Shown: in pieces, positions 53,606-62,300 of the stretch
Layout: each line of letters starts with the position of its first letter
Numbering within the stretch: the first letter of the stretch is position 1
DNA from: Paenibacillus lutrae
GTDB lineage: Bacteria > Bacillota > Bacilli > Paenibacillales > NBRC-103111
Length of the DNA stretch: 64,000 nt
Direction of reading: 5' to 3'
NCBI RefSeq assembly: GCF_009757775.1
Contig: NZ_RHLK01000001.1
Coordinates: forward strand, 533,608 to 597,607
Translations under genes and position numbers: made by a program
The notes under the pieces: generated by a model
The model's database searches: none
Told to the model about the DNA's origin: nothing
What the model saw: only the letters and a program-made list of their open reading frames with translations

Positions 53606-54373
53606 ATGCCAGGGTTAATGACCAAAAGATGGCTCGACGAACATTTGCCTGAGCTGCCTGACTGGCAGCAGCAGGCGTTTACCGACTTTGGCAGCCGAAT
53701 CGCCGATCCGGGTAAAACCTACCCTTGTATACTAGGACGCCAAGGGCATCTCACGAATAATCTGCGGTACGGTTTTGCCGCTGATCCCCGCTCTCAAGAA
53801 GCGGCGGACGATATTGGCTCGCTTCTCTCGCAGTATAACAAGGTCTCACGGGATACAGGGCCGTATGCTTCGCTGGTTGTCTTCTTCGAAACGCCGGAGC
53901 CTCTGCTGCGCAAAACCGCTGTTGAGGACTACGAAAAACTCTTCTGGGCCCTGCTCCGTCAGGTGCATGAGAAAGATCCTATCCCCTGGAAGGAGGGGAT
54001 TTCACAGAATCCCGAACATTACACGTGGGAGTTTTGTTACGGGGGCGAGCCGTACTTCGCTTTCTGCGCAACACCTGCGCACGAAGTCCGCCTCAGCCGC
54101 AGGGCTTCATGCTTCCTGATCGCCTTTCAGCCCCGCTGGATTTTCGAGAAGCTTAATGATTCAACAGCGCTCGGACGCAAGATACAGAAGCTGATCCGCG
54201 GCAAACTCTCGGCTTATGACAGCATTCCAGCCCATCCTTCCTTGAAGTGGTATGGAAGGGAAGATAATCTGGAGTGGAAGCAATATTTCCTGAGAGAGGA
54301 TGAGAGCAGTCCGTCTCAGTGCCCCTTTAGGCATGTCTGGAACCCTTCCAAAGATGCCGAGAAACAATCATGA
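53606..54373 (+). CDS. YqcI/YcgG-family protein (GntA-like haem oxygenase family)
   Basis: 255 residues from ATG 53606, after GAAGGAGGAGG; the longer frame to 53426 runs through the terminator and is rejected. YqcI/YcgG family: YPCILGRQGHLTNNLRYGF near the N-terminus, DPIPW in the middle, WEFCYGGEPYFAF and the late SQCPFRH motif. This family has been tied to haem-dependent oxygenases such as the guanitoxin enzyme GntA, which hydroxylates an arginine derivative; the substrate here is unknown. Its stop overlaps that of the convergent permease. Confidence 0.8.
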   Translation: MPGLMTKRWLDEHLPELPDWQQQAFTDFGSRIADPGKTYPCILGRQGHLTNNLRYGFAADPRSQEAADDIGSLLSQYNKVSRDTGPYASLVVFFETPEPLLRKTAVEDYEKLFWALLRQVHEKDPIPWKEGISQNPEHYTWEFCYGGEPYFAFCATPAHEVRLSRRASCFLIAFQPRWIFEKLNDSTALGRKIQKLIRGKLSAYDSIPAHPSLKWYGREDNLEWKQYFLREDESSPSQCPFRHVWNPSKDAEKQS

Positions 54374-55681
54374 GCGATGCGGACTTCGCCTTGCCCATAC
54401 CCGCTTCATGACGAGGGTCAGTGCCGTAATGACACTTACCAGCAGGAGGCTGAACCAGAAGCCGGGTCGTCCCGATTTCTCGGCGAGCGTTCCGCTGACG
54501 GCCGTCAAAATCAGCAGGACGGCAATCCAGGTTTTGATTTGTCCCGCATAACCCGGCTTTAGTAATTTCAGATAGGAAACCAGAATAAACAACCATGTGT
54601 ATAGGATAACCAAGCCTGCAGCAGTAGTCAGATGCCCGTAAATATGTTTGGGCAGCAGCAGGGCTAGCACAATGGAGACACTTAAAGCGGCCGCATTGAC
54701 CACAATAGCGTAAAGCGGCAGTTTCCGTTTGCCTTTGGTTACGGTCAGCAGCTTGGGTGCGTCCCCCTCCTGCGCAAGTGTCATCAACATCGTCGATACC
54801 GCATACAGCGAAGCAACCAGAATGGAGAAGCCCGCAACAATCATCACACCGTTCAGAATTTGAATAAGAACTTCCGCATGGACTGTTTCCAGCGCACTAA
54901 TTATCGGGGCTTTGTGAGGCGTAATCTTGTCCGGTGCGGTCATCCAGAGAACTAAAGCGAGAGAAAGCGTGTATAGCAAAGTAACAGAAGCCAGCATAAC
55001 ACGCCCCGCTTTGGGAGCATCCTCCGGCTTGCGCAGCTCGGAACCCATAAATCCCATAACCTCAATTCCGCCATAAGCATAAAACGCATATAGGAATCCT
55101 TTCCATGCGCCCTGCAGCCCGCTGCTTCCCCAAACCTGAGCTTTGACTCCAAGGGATTGCGTCATTATGGAACCGCGGTAAATCATCATGCCCACAACGA
55201 GAATAAAAGCCAGTACAGCGGCAATCTTAATGACCGCAAAAAAATTCTCGGCCCGGTTTACGCTCTTGGAACCGAGAACGACAACAAACAAACCAAGCAG
55301 CGCATAACCTGCGGAGAGGAGCCATAGCGGAGCTTGGGACAACCATACTTGCGAGAATATGCCAAGTGCCGTCAATGTGCTTCCCAGAATCAATATCTCC
55401 GAACTCCAGTACATCCACCCCATACTAAAGCCGGCCGGACGTCCGAAAGCTTTCTTTGCATACGTACGGAATGAGCCCGTACTCGGGTGTTTAACCATCA
55501 TTTGAGCAAGTGCTTCATACACAAACAAGGTCGCCAGAGCAGCCAGGATAAACGTAACCAACACCCAGATACCGCTTTGGGCTATGGCAATGCCGGACCC
55601 CAGAAAAAAACCGGACCCGATTGTACAACCTACCCCGAATAACGATAACTGCCACCAGTTCAGACGGTTATTGCGCACCAT
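54368..55681 (-). CDS. APC-family amino acid permease
   Basis: 437-residue membrane protein with about 12 hydrophobic segments, amino acid-polyamine-organocation superfamily. N-terminal GVGCTIGSGFFLGSGIAIAQSG is the conserved TM1 substrate-binding motif; GSFRTYAKKAFGRPAGFSMGW follows TM2. Substrate unknown. ATG at 55681 follows GGGGAGGGAAG. Convergent with the YqcI/YcgG gene; both stop codons lie in TCATGA (54368-54373). Confidence 0.9.
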   Translation of the reverse strand: MVRNNRLNWWQLSLFGVGCTIGSGFFLGSGIAIAQSGIWVLVTFILAALATLFVYEALAQMMVKHPSTGSFRTYAKKAFGRPAGFSMGWMYWSSEILILGSTLTALGIFSQVWLSQAPLWLLSAGYALLGLFVVVLGSKSVNRAENFFAVIKIAAVLAFILVVGMMIYRGSIMTQSLGVKAQVWGSSGLQGAWKGFLYAFYAYGGIEVMGFMGSELRKPEDAPKAGRVMLASVTLLYTLSLALVLWMTAPDKITPHKAPIISALETVHAEVLIQILNGVMIVAGFSILVASLYAVSTMLMTLAQEGDAPKLLTVTKGKRKLPLYAIVVNAAALSVSIVLALLLPKHIYGHLTTAAGLVILYTWLFILVSYLKLLKPGYAGQIKTWIAVLLILTAVSGTLAEKSGRPGFWFSLLLVSVITALTLVMKRVWARRSPHRS

Positions 55682-55759
55682 ACTTCCCTCCCCAACATGC
55701 AGTTAGCATGATTTAGGGAAAGGGATTTTATACAAAAACCTTCTATTTAAATCCGAACG

Positions 55760-56305
55760 CTATTCATGAAATCTTCCCATCACCACGGTATCATAGTATT
55801 TCCCGTCCGATAACCATTTGTCTTTTTTCAAGAGACCTTCTACTTCAAAACCAAACTTTTTGTACAGTTGAATAGCCCTATCGTTCGTTTCCAGAACGCT
55901 CAGTGTAATTTTTTTAATTCCGCTTGAATCCGCCCAGGAAATAGATTCTTTCAAAAGATTGGTCCCGATTCCATATCCCCAATAATCTCGGGATACACAG
56001 ACCCCGAACTCTACTTTGTGAGAAACCCTGGTCAAATCACTTCCTTGGCACCTGGAGAACCCGACAATCCGGCCTTCCGCGACCGCAACCAGAAATAAGC
56101 TTCTCCGATTCGCGGAATCCTCTCTGATGATATGTTCAAAACCCGACGGATCTATGTATGCCTCCCCTCTCTCCCTGTCTAAATTCTCGGTTTCCCCGTC
56201 AATTTGCACCCTTAATTCCGATAATTCTTTCGCATCTTTACCGTTTGCAGATCTAACCGTATAATAAATCCCTTTTTTATAAAACTCTTGTTTTTGTATG
56301 ACCAT
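55760..56305 (-). CDS. GNAT-family N-acetyltransferase
   Basis: About 181 residues from ATG 56305, with AGGA 11 bp upstream; upstream in-frame codons to 56512 look non-coding. GNAT motifs: VEFGVCVSRDYWGYGIGTNLL (motif A, acetyl-CoA pyrophosphate loop) and LSVLETNDRAIQLYKKFGFEVEG (motif B). RimJ/RimL or SpeG-like subtype; substrate unknown. A resistance function cannot be ruled out but nothing in the sequence supports it. Confidence 0.88.
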   Translation of the reverse strand: MVIQKQEFYKKGIYYTVRSANGKDAKELSELRVQIDGETENLDRERGEAYIDPSGFEHIIREDSANRRSLFLVAVAEGRIVGFSRCQGSDLTRVSHKVEFGVCVSRDYWGYGIGTNLLKESISWADSSGIKKITLSVLETNDRAIQLYKKFGFEVEGLLKKDKWLSDGKYYDTVVMGRFHE

Positions 56306-56690
56306 GATCGACTCATTCCTATTCATTAAAATCATCTTTTTCAAAAAAATCAATGCACGAAATTTGGCGCGAGTTTGCTGGATAAAAACTCGGAATATGA
56401 AGGTGTTTTTTGCAGGTGACAAGACAACCGGCGTGTTCCATCCTACGGCCTGCCCGGCTAGAAAGCCGAAATTGGAGAACTGCGAAATGGATAAGACGTT
56501 GAGGGAGCTCAATCGGCTTCATTCCGGCCAGCCGCCGCTGCCGTCCGCTCTCTCATCCTAATCAAGTTTCGGAGCTGGTTCAACTGCTTGTGATTGCGAT
56601 GGAAGAAATCCGGAACCATGCTGGACGGATTCCTGCTTCCGGAAGCTGTCCACTCCATATAGTTATTTAGACTCTACTTTGTAGCGAGAG
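56306..56690. other. Intergenic stretch, no gene seen
   Basis: Short overlapping frames only, with no ribosome binding site and no recognisable translation. It joins the GNAT leader to the ogt remnant, so it may hold further decayed sequence. Confidence 0.5.
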
Positions 56691-56861
56691 GTCTGGGAAC
56701 AGTCCCCCCCCCCCGTGCAAACATCGTCATACGCCGGCCTTGCAGCAGCGATCGGTAAACCAGGCGCTTACCGTGCCGTTGCTGAGGCCAAAGGAGTTAA
56801 CCAGCTTGCCATCGTAATCCCTTGCCACCGGGTCATTAACTCCCGCAGAGAATCCTTCTGA
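56691..56861 (+). pseudogene. ogt: Remnant of an O6-methylguanine-DNA methyltransferase
   Basis: In one frame the sequence reads VWEQ, then three prolines from an 11-C tract (56704-56714), then QTSSYAGLAAAIGKPGAYRAV and NQLAIVIPCHRVINS, ending at a TGA (56859-56861). IPCHRV contains the methyl-acceptor Cys. The usual segment before QTSSYA is replaced by the C tract, an in-frame TAG lies just upstream, and the C-terminal end after INS is lost. Only the active-site fragment survives; not functional. Confidence 0.75.
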
Positions 56862-56906
56862 TTGTAAAAAATCAATATAGAAGAAAATCAACTATGAATC
56901 TTTCGT

Positions 56907-56922
56907 TCTACTCATGTAGAAT
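56907..56922. promoter_or_regulatory. Small inverted repeat before the pentapeptide-repeat gene
   Basis: TTCTAC-TCAT-GTAGAA, 44 bp before the ATG at 56966. It may be an operator or a small leader hairpin; weak evidence. Confidence 0.35.
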
Positions 56923-56965
56923 TAGACGATCTAGGTATGTGACTATCACGATAGGAGATTAAGAA

Positions 56966-57835
56966 ATGCTAGAAAATAAGAATGATTCTATACCTTCTCC
57001 CGGCCAGAACCGCCAGGCTATGCAGGCGGACTGCGAGAACTGCTTTGGCTTGTGCTGTGTTGCCCTGCCCTTTGCAGCTTCAACGGATTTTGCGGTCGAT
57101 AAAAATGCCGGGCAGCCCTGCCGCAACTTGCAGCCCGACTTCCGCTGCGGCGTTCACACCAGCCTTAGGCAGCTGGGTTTTCGCGGCTGCACCGTGTTTG
57201 ACTGTTTTGGTGCGGGACAGAAGGTGTCTCAAACTACCTTCAGCGGGCGCGACTGGAGGCAAGAACCCGGATCAGCGAAGCTGATGTTCGAGGTATTCCC
57301 CGTCATGCGGCAGCTCCAAGAGCTCCTCTGGTATCTGACCGAGGCGCTGACGCTAGAGCCGGCCCGGGTGATTCATGATGAACTGGGCGCAGCGCTTGAG
57401 GAGACAGAACGTCTCACTCATCTTAGTCCTGACTCTCTGATGCAGCTGGACGTGGCGGCACAGCGGGGCATTGTCAATGCTCTGCTTCTGCGGACCAGCG
57501 AGCTTGTTCGTGAAGAAGCCCGCCGGCAGCATAAAGGACCGGCCGGGCGGAAGATTCGCCAGGGGCGCGGAGCGGATCTTATCGGCGCCAATCTTAAGGG
57601 AGCAGACCTCAGATATGCCAACTTGAGGGGAGCCTACCTTATTGCAGCCGACCTCCGGGGTGCGGATCTGAGAGTGGCGGATCTCATCGGCGCTGATCTT
57701 CGGGATGCCGACCTCCGGGATGCCGATCTCACAGGAAGTCTCTTCCTCACCCAGGCCCAGCTCAACTCGGCCAAAGGTAATGCCCGAACTAAAGTGCCGC
57801 CCTCCTTTGTTCATCCGGCGCACTGGTCCGCCTAA
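56966..57835 (+). CDS. Cysteine-rich pentapeptide-repeat protein
   Basis: 289 residues. The N-terminal region carries eight cysteines at 23, 26, 30, 31, 52, 61, 75 and 80 (C-x2-C-x3-CC then four more), suggesting a metal or Fe-S site. A helical middle follows. From about residue 200 come about a dozen A-D/N-L-x-x pentapeptides (GADLIGANLKGADLRYANL and on), enough for roughly three coils of a right-handed beta helix. Longer pentapeptide proteins of the Qnr/MfpA kind protect gyrase, but this array is short. ATG at 56966 follows ATAGGAGATTAAGAA. It converges on the MFS gene. Confidence 0.85.
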   Translation: MLENKNDSIPSPGQNRQAMQADCENCFGLCCVALPFAASTDFAVDKNAGQPCRNLQPDFRCGVHTSLRQLGFRGCTVFDCFGAGQKVSQTTFSGRDWRQEPGSAKLMFEVFPVMRQLQELLWYLTEALTLEPARVIHDELGAALEETERLTHLSPDSLMQLDVAAQRGIVNALLLRTSELVREEARRQHKGPAGRKIRQGRGADLIGANLKGADLRYANLRGAYLIAADLRGADLRVADLIGADLRDADLRDADLTGSLFLTQAQLNSAKGNARTKVPPSFVHPAHWSA

Positions 57836-57857
57836 GAGGAATAACCGGCCAGATACA

Positions 57858-57893
57858 AAAAATACCAGGACCTTTTACAGGTCCTGGTATTTT
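57858..57893. terminator. Bidirectional terminator
   Basis: AAAATACCAGGACC pairs with GGTCCTGGTATTTT around TTTTACA, with A/T runs on both sides. It serves both the pentapeptide gene and the convergent MFS gene. Confidence 0.85.
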
Positions 57894-57921
57894 ACAGTTT
57901 TGTACAGTAAAGACTCGAAGC

Positions 57922-59187
57922 TTAGCCCGCTTCCTCTGTTGATTGGACCACGCTTTCTTCGCTGCGCTCTGCCGTTGGAAGCTCGAACTGCCTGATCCCT
58001 TTGGAAATGAACATGAATACTCCGCATAAGGCGGTAATCAGGGCACTGAAGAAAAGAACGTCAGGTAAGGCAAAGCGCAAGGTGAGTGCCCCTCCGATTA
58101 GTGCCCCAAGCGGCAGTGCTGCACTTGACATGGTGCTCATAAAGGCTGTAACACGCCCCATCAAGGGCAATGGTGTAATAATTTGAATCAGTGAAGTTTG
58201 GAGAACACTGATAACACCTGTAAACAGACCTAACATCATGGCCGCTGACAGCTTCATCCAAATATCCGGCACGATGGAGAACAGATAGATCGCAATTCCC
58301 ATTGCCACCCAGGAAGCCGCGATAGTAGCGCCGCTTTTTTTCAGAACATTAACCAGAAAAGAGCCCATAAACATACCGATAAAATAAGCAATATACAGCA
58401 AGCTGTAATAAATCGGCGAACCGTAGGATACCGCTAGTGAAGGAATTGTAATAATCAGTATCGCTATAGAGAAATTTGTCAAAGCGAAGAACGGCAGCAT
58501 CACCCTCAAAAACGTATGGTTTTTCACAAAAGTATAACCCTCTTGCAGCTCTTTCAGATAAGGTCTTAATTGAAGCGGGTTGCCGCTGTCTCTTGGTTCC
58601 GTTGACCTGGTGTCGATTTGTTTACTGAGCCTGACATAGATCGCGCCCGCAAGAAACAACAGGCCGCTGGCCAGAAAAAAGGTATTTTTCATGCCGATCG
58701 CTATAATAATCGAAGCTCCTGCCAGATAGCCCGCGATATTAATGATCTGATCCGTCGATGAAATCACGGAGTTAGCCCGGATAATTAAATCGGGTGAGCG
58801 GATCAGCAGCGGGAGCATTTTACTGTTGGCCGGGTAAAACAGCGTTGAGAAGCAGGACGCAATAAAGACGATAAGAAGAACGGCAATCAGATTAATCATC
58901 CCGTCTTGAATGAGGAACGGGACGGCCAGAATGAGAACTCCTTGTGCAAATAAAGCCAAACTGGCTAATAGAGCGGGCGAATAACGGTCCACTAACGGAC
59001 CTACGAGAAAGCTGAAAATAGCTGCCGCGGATACCGCTGTATACGTGAAGCTGGTAAATGCCACAGACTGGGTCGATTGCTGAACGAAATAAAGCAGCAC
59101 TACGGAGTAAATACTGTCCGCTATATTCGCTGAGGTACGAGATGCAAAGAAACGGACAAACCGGCTGTCTTTAAACAAGTGATTCAC
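57922..59187 (-). CDS. MFS exporter next to the second NRPS
   Basis: 421-residue major facilitator with about 12 hydrophobic segments; a drug-efflux type of the MefA/enterobactin-exporter kind: FVRFFASRTSANIADSIYSVVLLYF at the N-terminus and LVGPLVDRYSPALLA as motif A-like loop. It follows the NRPS at 59370 on the same strand with 182 bp between, which includes a hairpin. Likely exports the second cluster's peptide; inferred from position. Confidence 0.88.
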   Translation of the reverse strand: MNHLFKDSRFVRFFASRTSANIADSIYSVVLLYFVQQSTQSVAFTSFTYTAVSAAAIFSFLVGPLVDRYSPALLASLALFAQGVLILAVPFLIQDGMINLIAVLLIVFIASCFSTLFYPANSKMLPLLIRSPDLIIRANSVISSTDQIINIAGYLAGASIIIAIGMKNTFFLASGLLFLAGAIYVRLSKQIDTRSTEPRDSGNPLQLRPYLKELQEGYTFVKNHTFLRVMLPFFALTNFSIAILIITIPSLAVSYGSPIYYSLLYIAYFIGMFMGSFLVNVLKKSGATIAASWVAMGIAIYLFSIVPDIWMKLSAAMMLGLFTGVISVLQTSLIQIITPLPLMGRVTAFMSTMSSAALPLGALIGGALTLRFALPDVLFFSALITALCGVFMFISKGIRQFELPTAERSEESVVQSTEEAG

Positions 59188-59236
59188 ATCTTCAACTCCT
59201 TAGGTGCAGGATGGTCAGAGCGGACATCTTGACTTT

Positions 59237-59265
59237 GGGGTACCGTGAGTTTGCTCACCGGTACC
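59237..59265. other. Strong hairpin between NRPS and MFS genes
   Basis: GGGTACC-x-TGAG pairs with CTCA-x-CGGTACCC around TTTG. No T run follows, so it is a weak terminator at best; it may be an mRNA processing or attenuation element that sets the exporter's level. Confidence 0.45.
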
Positions 59266-59369
59266 CGTGCCTGTATTAGCGGAGAAAGATTCAAATGATG
59301 CTGCGAATCTGTTGCACCCGCTATCCAGCCCAAGCCAAGATTCCAGTTCTCTAGTTGATCCTAGATTTC

Positions 59370-62300
59370 TTACATCAACACTCCATCTTGCTTGTTGCTG
59401 CGGAGCCTGCCGAGTTCAGCCTCCAATAGTTCTTTAATGAAGGACTGGTCCTCTTCATAGGGCAGTTCAAGCGATATACGAAGAGCGTCATCCTGATGTT
59501 GAACTGTGAAGAAAATGATCGGCTTGCCTGAAGAGATTTTTGCGCCATCTTCCAAATTCTCAAACATCTGCATGTCTTCAAACAACTGTGCTTTATCTGA
59601 CGACTCACCGAGATAGTTAAACACGATAGGCAGCTGCTGCAGACTCTGCTTCATATACTGCTTAGACAGCGGATAAGACGAAGTCATCTCGTCATTGTAA
59701 ATCAAGTTCAGGAAGTTCAGGTTTCGTGATACAGCCAAATTCAATTTCTTCTGAATATCCTGGCTTAGGTCACGCTCATCTGTCAGCAGCACAGGAATAT
59801 GATCAATAAATTCGCCTACGGTATCAAAATATTGTTTTTCTTCATATTTCCTTCCGTAGTTGGTGAGGAGAATCGGAATTTCCGTCATTTGCAAATAGCT
59901 GCGGAAAAACCGGGCCGCTAGCTGCAAGGACAAATTCCACATTTGTCCGGCTTCGACCGGCTTGCCCCAATCCGCCAGCTCATAATCCAGCTCGGTAGAG
60001 CCCGCACGACTGCGCTTACTCACCGTAAGAGCCAGCTCCTTCATCGCACTTGCAAAAGATGAAAGCCTGAATGCTTCAACAAGCTGCTGATCATCCATTC
60101 CTTGAGGTCCCTTGCTAACCTGACGGACATAATCCCGATAGGAATCGGTTCCAGCCACGGGCTGCTCGTTTTTAGCCGCATATTCACGGTACAGTTCGCT
60201 TTTGATAACATCACCACTCATCCCGTCGTAAATGATATGCGAGCAAGGAAGCAGCAGCAGATGTTCCCGTAAGTTCAAACGGACAAGTGCAATACGGTAC
60301 AACAGAGATCCATTCATCTCATAAGGCGTCATGTAGAACTGCGGCAGGATCAACGCGAGCAGCTGTTTCTGCTTGGCCGCCGGATATTCAGATAAATCCA
60401 GCACCGGTAATTGGATCTGCTCAGGCACAGGCATCAGTTCCCACACGGTGCGCTCTTGCGTCTGAACCAGTACGCTTCTCAGCAATTCATGGCGATTCAG
60501 GAGACGACCCACAGCTGCGGTTAACCTGCCTGAATCCAGCAAGAACGTGTCAAACGGAATCACTCCGCCCGAACACAGCGGGTTCTCCAGATGATACTGC
60601 TGGGCCGGCCCCAGGCCATATCTCTCTTCGGGTATTCCCGATAGCAGAGAGACATTCCAGGCTTCGTTCATGACCGCCAGCTGTTCCAGGCACAAGTTCG
60701 CCTGCTGCTCCGTTACCGCACCCAGCTGTTCGGCTGATAAATCTTGCACATCCTGTTTGCCACCCGCTCCGGCTCTTCCAACTCCTGCATCTTCAAAAGG
60801 CGACACATAGTGCGGATGGAGGTTCGGATGAAGATGAGATTGAATAAATTCATTCCATTCATCTGCCCGTTCCGTAATGAATGGGTCTACCTGTAAGATC
60901 AAGCGATCATTTCCTTCAACCGGTGCGGAGTTAAACTGCGCCCGCACACCGAAGGTAGCCTCTAGGATAGCTTCAGCGTCCGTATAATTGTTAACAAGTG
61001 TGTCTGCTTCAGACCCCGCACTTCCTATCAATGCTGATAACTGACGGATCGTCTGATATTGGAAGACCTCATTGATTCCGAGTTCGATGCCGGCGCTCTG
61101 GGCTTTTGAGACAAACTGGATCGCCTTCAAGGAGTGGCCGCCCAGCTCGAAGAAATTATCATCGATGCCGATCGTTCCCGCTCCCAGAACATCTTTCCAA
61201 ATATCAATCAGCAGACTTTCCGTCGCATTCCGAGGTGCCGCGTATTCAATGCCTGTCTGAATGTCCCCTTTGGGCGCCGGCAGAGCCTTGCGGTCGATCT
61301 TGTTGTTCGGTGTGAGCGGCATCCGATCCAATTGGACGTAATAGGCCGGCATCATATAACCGGGAAGATTCAGAGTCAGTGCCGCTCTAATTTCGCTTAC
61401 TGTCAGTTCTTTATCCGCCACGAAATAGGCACACAAGTCTTTTTGACCTGATTCGTTCTCCCGGGCCACTACGATTGTTTTCCGGACAGAAGGTATCGCC
61501 ATCATCTGCGCTTCTACCTCACCCAGCTCTATCCGATAGCCCCGGATTTTCACCTGATGATCAAGCCTGCCCAGGTATTCAATCGTACCGTCCGGCATCC
61601 ACCGGGCCAAATCGCCCGTTCTGTACATCCGTTTGCCCGGTTTGAACGGATCCGCTATAAATTTCTCATCCGTTAACACTTTGTTCCTCATGTACCCGCG
61701 TCCGACCCCGTCGCCGCCAATGTATATTTCACCTGCAACCCCTACAGGCACCAGCCTGTTCTGCGGGTCCATCAAATACACACATTGATTAGCAAGCGCC
61801 TTGCCGATCGGAACTGTATGCGTCCATGCTGTTTGTATGTCATCGCCTATGTCATAAGCGGTTGAATCCACACAGCACTCCGTCGGACCGTACACATTCG
61901 TCATACTCGGACGATATCCGGGGCGCCTGCTTAAGAACTCGTTAACAAGATGAACAGGCAGAGCCTCCGCTCCAAAAATAAAATGTTTGACGTTTAAATC
62001 TGCAACCGGATCTTGCATTTCCGTTAAAAGCTGCAGATGCGCCGGCGTACCGTCCGAAAAATCAATTTGCTCCGATCTGTAATAATCAGCCAGCCGCTCG
62101 CCGCTGGTACTAATTGTTCTCGGTACGACGTAAAGCGTATGTCCCAGAAGCAAGCAAGGAAAGATTTGTTTCACCGATGCATCGAATACATACGGGGACA
62201 GCCACGCCATACGCATAGGAGCCTCGTACTTTCTGTAGACCTGCCGGGTAAATCCGGTTGACATGTTAATGACATTGGAGTTCTCGATCATAACGCCTTT

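Noticed and set aside
56306-56561. Short frames upstream of the GNAT gene on both strands
   Set aside because: No ribosome binding site, no family resemblance, and the minus-strand one is only an upstream extension of the GNAT frame.
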